Below are positions 60,366 to 64,000 of a stretch of DNA of 64,000 nt, piece after piece. The stretch lies in contig NZ_JAPEIQ010000048.1 of NCBI RefSeq assembly GCF_026041215.1, forward strand, positions 1 to 64,000. Reading direction: 5' to 3'. Within the stretch, counting starts at the first letter, position 1. Every line of letters begins with the position of its first letter. The position numbers and the translations under genes are program-made. The stretch comes from Hoyosella sp. YIM 151337. Lineage in GTDB: Bacteria > Actinomycetota > Actinomycetes > Mycobacteriales > Mycobacteriaceae. The notes below the pieces were generated by a model. That model was not told where the DNA came from. It made no database searches and saw nothing but the letters and a program-made list of their open reading frames with translations.

Positions 60366-60562
60366 CGTGGGGCTATGTCTACGCGTGGGGGTCTGCGCAC
60401 CGCGCGGGCGAGTTCACTTTGACCGCCGATCATCAAGAAGCCCTCGGGTGGGGGCTGTGGCTGGCAAACGGACAGACCCTGGTCGCGGCTGCGGTCCTGC
60501 TCACGGCAGTGACCTACCGGACGCTGCAGCGCGCGGCCGCGAAACCTCCCGCGGCTGCCTGA
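60362..60562 (+). CDS. 66-residue membrane protein
   Basis: Starts at a GTG overlapping the 36-residue gene: MTWGYVYAWGSAHRAGEFTL, a polar stretch, then a hydrophobic helix LWLANGQTLVAAAVLLTAVT and a basic C-terminus. A longer frame from 60,281 is open but would overlap the previous gene. Small, single-helix, part of the coupled operon; function unknown. Confidence 0.6.
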   Translation: MTWGYVYAWGSAHRAGEFTLTADHQEALGWGLWLANGQTLVAAAVLLTAVTYRTLQRAAAKPPAAA

Positions 60563-60602
60563 ACTCTGTGTCGCCCTCGATTTTTCACGGAAGGAAACCA
60601 CA

Positions 60603-60893
60603 TTGATTATCGAAACGGCTGCTCAGGCCGCGGCGGTGAGCCACCTCGCCCTGGAGTTCAACATTGTGCCGGAGATGCCTCCCGGAGCGAACGGGTTCAT
60701 CCGGATCGTGAACTGGCTGCTGTGGGCGGTGGTGCTCGCGTGTGTTGCTGCGCTGATTTACGGCGGCGGCAAGTTCGCCTGGGAAAAGTACATGACCGGC
60801 CGCGGTGAAGCGGGCCAGGGGATGGTCTGGGCGCTCGTGGGTGCGGTTGTCGCGTACTCGGCCAACCAGATTCTCAACGCCGTCGTCGCATGA
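60603..60893 (+). CDS. Small two-helix membrane protein, TrbC/VirB2-like
   Basis: 96 residues from a TTG at 60,603, with AAGGAA upstream. Two hydrophobic helices (VNWLLWAVVLACVAALIYGG and MVWALVGAVVAYSANQILNA) flank a short charged loop (KYMTGRGEAGQG). The size and layout match pilin-like TrbC/VirB2 subunits or small channel proteins of actinobacterial type IV secretion systems. Overlaps the next gene (ATGA). The pilin role is an inference. Confidence 0.68.
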   Translation: MIIETAAQAAAVSHLALEFNIVPEMPPGANGFIRIVNWLLWAVVLACVAALIYGGGKFAWEKYMTGRGEAGQGMVWALVGAVVAYSANQILNAVVA

Positions 60894-61297
60894 TGCTCCT
60901 CGCGGCGGCGGAGCTGCCTGATTCAGTGGTCCGCGATATCAACATGCTGCTGGGCTGGGCAGCAGGCCTTGTCGGCGCGGCAGCTGTCGCGAAGGTCATC
61001 TTCGTGGGCGGCCGCTGGGCCTGGGACCGCCGCCATAATCCCGGCGTGGAAACGCCCACCACTGCGGAGCTCATTGCCGCTTTGGCGGGCTGGATCATCG
61101 CAGCGTCAGCGGCGCTGCCGATAGCGACTCTGCTGCTGACGTCGGCCTACGGCCCGCAAGCCACCGCCCCGGCGGGCAAGTGCCAGCACACCGCGGGTGA
61201 GGGTGAGCGGCAGTGCCTGGTGAACCAGATCAGCGACACATACGGCCGCGGCGGCACCAGCGGCGCGGGAGACGGTGATGGGGGGAGTGGCCGGTGA
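60890..61297 (+). CDS. Membrane protein related to the preceding one
   Basis: 135 residues. Two or three hydrophobic segments (INMLLGWAAGLVGAAAVAKV, ELIAALAGWIIAASAALPIA) with a short charged loop RWAWDRRHNPG, then an extracytoplasmic Gly-rich tail containing two Cys. The helix-loop-helix resembles the previous 96-residue protein, suggesting duplication. Stop overlaps the lipoprotein gene. Confidence 0.65.
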   Translation: MMLLAAAELPDSVVRDINMLLGWAAGLVGAAAVAKVIFVGGRWAWDRRHNPGVETPTTAELIAALAGWIIAASAALPIATLLLTSAYGPQATAPAGKCQHTAGEGERQCLVNQISDTYGRGGTSGAGDGDGGSGR

Positions 61298-61908
61298 AGG
61301 CACGCCTGATCGCTGTGGCGGCTGTGTGCATGAGCGTCGCCGCGTGCAGCTCGGCACCGGACAGTGACCCCGAACCGCAGGTGCAGGCTCTCGGTGTCGC
61401 TCCCGTGATCGCACAGTGGCGTGACGTGCAGGGGATCGAGGTGCCACTCGGTGCGGACGACGGCCCATCCAGCGGCCCGTACGAGCCATTCACCGGGTTC
61501 ACGCACACTCCGCAGGGTGCGGCCCTAGCCGCCATCACGCAATCGGTGCAGGTGTCGACCGCCGTGGATTCCCAGTGGCCGAAGATCTTGTCCACAGTGG
61601 CCGCGCCGGGTGCAGGGCGCGACCTGTACGCCGCGCACCGGGCGCTGGTTTCCGTGTCAGAGCGGGTTGATGCTGACGTCGCCCCGGACATCATCGGCTA
61701 CCAGTGGCGCTCATATGAGCCCGATCGCGCTGAGGTGAACGTGGTGCAGAAATACCCCGATGACTCACTCGGCGCGAACCGCGTCGTCGTGGTCTGGAAC
61801 GGGCAGGACTGGCAGCTCGACCTGCCAGCGCCCGGTGAAGACCGGGCCGCCTTAGCGCTCGCCGCGATCCCTGACGACACCGTACGCCTGAAAGCAGAGG
61901 ACGAATGA
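61294..61908 (+). CDS. Lipoprotein of the transfer operon
   Basis: 204 residues, GTG start. The N-terminus KARLIAVAAVCMSVAACSSA is a lipoprotein signal with lipobox VAAC, so Cys18 should be lipidated. The mature part has a conserved-looking segment FTGFTHTPQGAALAAITQSV, shared in style with the next protein (GFSRTSQGAGLAAAHYLAF). The two are likely paralogous envelope components of the transfer apparatus. Stop overlaps the next ATG. Confidence 0.78.
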   Translation: MKARLIAVAAVCMSVAACSSAPDSDPEPQVQALGVAPVIAQWRDVQGIEVPLGADDGPSSGPYEPFTGFTHTPQGAALAAITQSVQVSTAVDSQWPKILSTVAAPGAGRDLYAAHRALVSVSERVDADVAPDIIGYQWRSYEPDRAEVNVVQKYPDDSLGANRVVVVWNGQDWQLDLPAPGEDRAALALAAIPDDTVRLKAEDE

Positions 61909-62759
61909 TGAGGCGCGGCAGCAAGAAACGCGACGAGGCGCAAGAGCACCCGCAGCAAGCGGCCGAGCCGGTGGCAGCGAAAGTGACGATCGCGATCGCG
62001 GTGGTCACGGTGATCGTGGTCATGGGAGCGATCGTCAGTATCTGGATCATTCTCAACGGCGGGGATGAGCCCCTCGCATCGCCTGGGCCTGCCACTACCG
62101 GAGAACCCGGGCAGCGCCAGCCCGCGCCACGGTTCACCGGCGATCCGTTCTTTGACGAGCTGGGACGCCCGGTCTACACGCCCGCCGACGAGCGTGGTGC
62201 CCTGCTGACCCAGGTGACTGCTCCGTCAGGCCGGGCCGCGTCGGAGGCGCCCGGCGGCATCGTGCTGCAGGTGGTACACGGCAACCTGGTGCTCCCGTTC
62301 AGCACCACGGACGGCCCGACAGGCTTCACCGGCAACGGCATCGCCACCGGCTTTTCCCGTACCTCTCAGGGCGCGGGACTGGCCGCAGCGCACTACCTCG
62401 CGTTCCTCGGCGGAGGCAACGACCGGATCAGCCTCATGAAAGAGGCGGGCCTGGTCGACGACGAGGAAGGTTTGCTGCAGCAAGTTGTGATGCTCAACGC
62501 GCAGGGCGGTGAAGGGGCCGCCAGAGATGGGCGCACCCAGGGTGCGCCGGAGTTTGTGCGGGTGGAGTACCACGACGACCTCAGCCGGGTGTATTTCGGT
62601 CTGCGCCTCACAGCACCGAATGGGGAAACGGGCAACCTGATCGGCTGGATGGACCTGGTCTGGCGGGACGGGACCGGCTGGATCGTGAAAATCCGCGGCC
62701 CCGAAACCTTCGGTGATGGCTGGGCGGACTCGTTCGAAGGGTGGTCCCAGTGGTGGTGA
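61905..62759 (+). CDS. Single-pass envelope protein, paralogous to the lipoprotein
   Basis: 284 residues. A cytoplasmic basic N-terminus precedes one transmembrane helix (VTIAIAVVTVIVVMGAIVSI) and a Pro/Gly linker; the extracytoplasmic domain contains GFSRTSQGAGLAAAHYLAFL and WMDLVWRDGTGWIVKIRGPE, parallel to the lipoprotein's TPQGAAL and VVVWNGQDWQLDLPAP. Such membrane-anchored/lipoprotein pairs could form the extracytoplasmic ring of the secretion channel. The stop overlaps the following GTG. Confidence 0.75.
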   Translation: MMRRGSKKRDEAQEHPQQAAEPVAAKVTIAIAVVTVIVVMGAIVSIWIILNGGDEPLASPGPATTGEPGQRQPAPRFTGDPFFDELGRPVYTPADERGALLTQVTAPSGRAASEAPGGIVLQVVHGNLVLPFSTTDGPTGFTGNGIATGFSRTSQGAGLAAAHYLAFLGGGNDRISLMKEAGLVDDEEGLLQQVVMLNAQGGEGAARDGRTQGAPEFVRVEYHDDLSRVYFGLRLTAPNGETGNLIGWMDLVWRDGTGWIVKIRGPETFGDGWADSFEGWSQWW

Positions 62760-64000
62760 CCACCGGGCTGCGCCGGATCACGGGGATAGTCCTGCTCACG
62801 ATGGCACTGCTGCTCGGCAGCGCGGCCGCGGCTCTCGCGCAAGACACCGAGGAGGCACCCGAGGGCGGTCAATCCGGTCCTGAGGCACTCGCCGGGCTCG
62901 TCACCTGCATCCCTAGCGTGAACATGGGGCTGAGCACCCTCAGCAACGGTCTAGAACAGCTCGGTGTTGAGAACACTATCGGCTCGAACTGTCTGGAAAG
63001 TGTCGGTACCGCGGGCAGCCGGGCGCTGGAGGGCGCCGGGGAGGTCGCCAAGCGGGCGGCAGGCGGGGCGTTCGAGGATATGGCGCTGTCGTTCGGTGAG
63101 GCGGGCGCGATGTTTCTCGAGTGGGGCATCGGCTTGTGGATTCACGTTCCCGAGATGGAAGAGCAGACGTTTCGCAACGTGCTCTCCGAGATCGCCGATT
63201 ACACCTACAAGGTGCAGCTGGCGTGTCTTGCGCTGTCACTGATTGTGCTGGGCGGGCGGCTGGCCCTGGCCCGGTCTGGCGCGCTGCGCGACGTGGGTGA
63301 AGAAGGTTTTAAGCAGATGGTCCGCGCCACGCTGGCCGCGGGAGTGACGACTGCGGTGATCACCGCCGCGATGCGGATGACTGATGGGCTTGCCCGGTGG
63401 TTCATCGAGGGAACAGTGGGCAGTGACCCGAAAGCGCTCGTGGAAGCGATGGTCAACATCGCTTTGTACCCGGGCGGTACCGCGATTTTGTTCGTGATCG
63501 GGTTCATCGGGATTCTCGGCGGAATCGCAATGCTGCTGGTGATGATTTTCCGCAGCGGTGTGCTGGTCCTGGCGGCGGCAGCACTGCCGATCGCGGGCGC
63601 AGCTGGCGGGACACGGGTGGGCAGCCAGGCGTTCGACAAACTGATCGCCTGGATCATCGCGTTTCTGCTGATTAAGCCGGTCGGGGCGTTTGTGATCGGT
63701 GTGGCCGCGCTGCTGTTTATGCGATCGGCTCCCTCAAATGAGGATGCGGGGGGACCGTTTACCGCTGTGGTGGGGGCGATTCTGCTGGCGTCGGTGGCGC
63801 TGGTGCTGCCCGCGCTGATGAGACTGATCGTCCCGGCGCTGTCGGCGCTCGGTGGCGGCGGCAGCGGCCTGGCCGCGGCTGCGGGTGTGGTCGCGGCTGG
63901 TGCCGCGGTGGGGAAGCTGGCCGCAACGAAGGGCGGCTCGGCCGCGATGGCGGCTGGCCGCGGCGCGGGTGGTGGTTTGGGCGGCGGTAAAGGCGGTCCC
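62756..64000 (+). CDS. TrbL/VirB6-like polytopic membrane protein, 3' partial
   Basis: The GTG at 62,756 overlaps the previous stop, and the frame stays open for 415 codons to the window edge. A signal peptide (TGIVLLTMALLLGSAAAALA, then AQD) and an extracytoplasmic helical region (LSNGLEQLGVENTIGSNCLE) precede at least five hydrophobic helices (for example LFVIGFIGILGGIAMLLVMI, AWIIAFLLIKPVGAFVIGVA), followed by a Gly/Ala-rich tail. This is the layout of TrbL/VirB6-type inner-membrane channel proteins. The rest of the gene and the downstream ATPase and coupling genes lie outside the window. Confidence 0.8.
   Translation, partial: MTTGLRRITGIVLLTMALLLGSAAAALAQDTEEAPEGGQSGPEALAGLVTCIPSVNMGLSTLSNGLEQLGVENTIGSNCLESVGTAGSRALEGAGEVAKRAAGGAFEDMALSFGEAGAMFLEWGIGLWIHVPEMEEQTFRNVLSEIADYTYKVQLACLALSLIVLGGRLALARSGALRDVGEEGFKQMVRATLAAGVTTAVITAAMRMTDGLARWFIEGTVGSDPKALVEAMVNIALYPGGTAILFVIGFIGILGGIAMLLVMIFRSGVLVLAAAALPIAGAAGGTRVGSQAFDKLIAWIIAFLLIKPVGAFVIGVAALLFMRSAPSNEDAGGPFTAVVGAILLASVALVLPALMRLIVPALSALGGGGSGLAAAAGVVAAGAAVGKLAATKGGSAAMAAGRGAGGGLGGGKGGP

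Overview
The window looks like part of a large, high-GC conjugative plasmid (or a similar mobile replicon) from a mycolic-acid actinobacterium of the Rhodococcus/Gordonia/Mycobacterium type. I infer this from the GC-rich coding style, frequent GTG starts with ATGA/GTGA stop-start overlaps, a secreted cutinase, a perfect mycobacterial-type LexA box, a helix-turn-helix plasmid replication protein, a ParA/ribbon-helix-helix partition pair and a run of membrane transfer genes. I see no rRNA, tRNA or CRISPR array. The genus cannot be fixed from the sequence alone.

Layout. (1) 0.4-11.5 kb: mostly leftward accessory genes, including a predicted beta-rich membrane protein, a small zinc-ribbon gene behind a LexA box, and a ~2,400-residue methylase-helicase resembling anti-restriction proteins of phages and conjugative elements, with an upstream partner. 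(2) 11.9-19.3 kb: a defence-like region with a complete type III restriction-modification pair (mod, res), a serine resolvase, and a membrane-anchored P-loop NTPase whose C-terminus is built from near-identical ~35-residue repeats and is cut off by a truncated Tn3 transposase. (3) 22,089-45,005: a 22.9-kb Tn3-family transposon with 51-bp perfect terminal inverted repeats and a GAGAC target duplication, inserted just upstream of the older, truncated Tn3 transposase. (4) 45.5-49.9 kb: plasmid maintenance, with parA and a ribbon-helix-helix partner, TAGCGCTA palindromes, a PD-(D/E)XK-like protein, a probable nucleotidyltransferase toxin-antitoxin pair, and a replication protein with a hairpin-rich leader. 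(5) 50-54.5 kb: a nucleoside hydrolase / ImmA-IrrE protease / membrane protein group and three HTH regulators. (6) 55-64 kb: a tightly coupled rightward operon (cutinase, glycine-zipper protein, ParA-like ATPases, small membrane proteins, a lipoprotein, a TrbL/VirB6-like protein running off the end) that I read as the start of a conjugative transfer or type IV secretion locus.

The most striking content is the transposon cargo. An AraC-type regulator faces a 2Fe-2S ferredoxin, a CYP153-type alkane hydroxylase and a ferredoxin reductase. These are followed by a second P450, a transglutaminase-like protein, an aldehyde dehydrogenase, a short-chain dehydrogenase, a BtrH-N/DUF4872-like acyltransferase or peptidase, and an acyl-CoA ligase. 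Together they could take an alkane or fatty chain from terminal hydroxylation to an activated acyl-CoA. The transglutaminase-like and BtrH-like genes do not fit simple alkane catabolism and hint at an acyl- or amide-transfer branch. The transposon also carries tetR-MFS efflux-usp genes, an IS21 element, and duplicated tetR and tnpA pieces that show it was assembled stepwise from related Tn3 elements.
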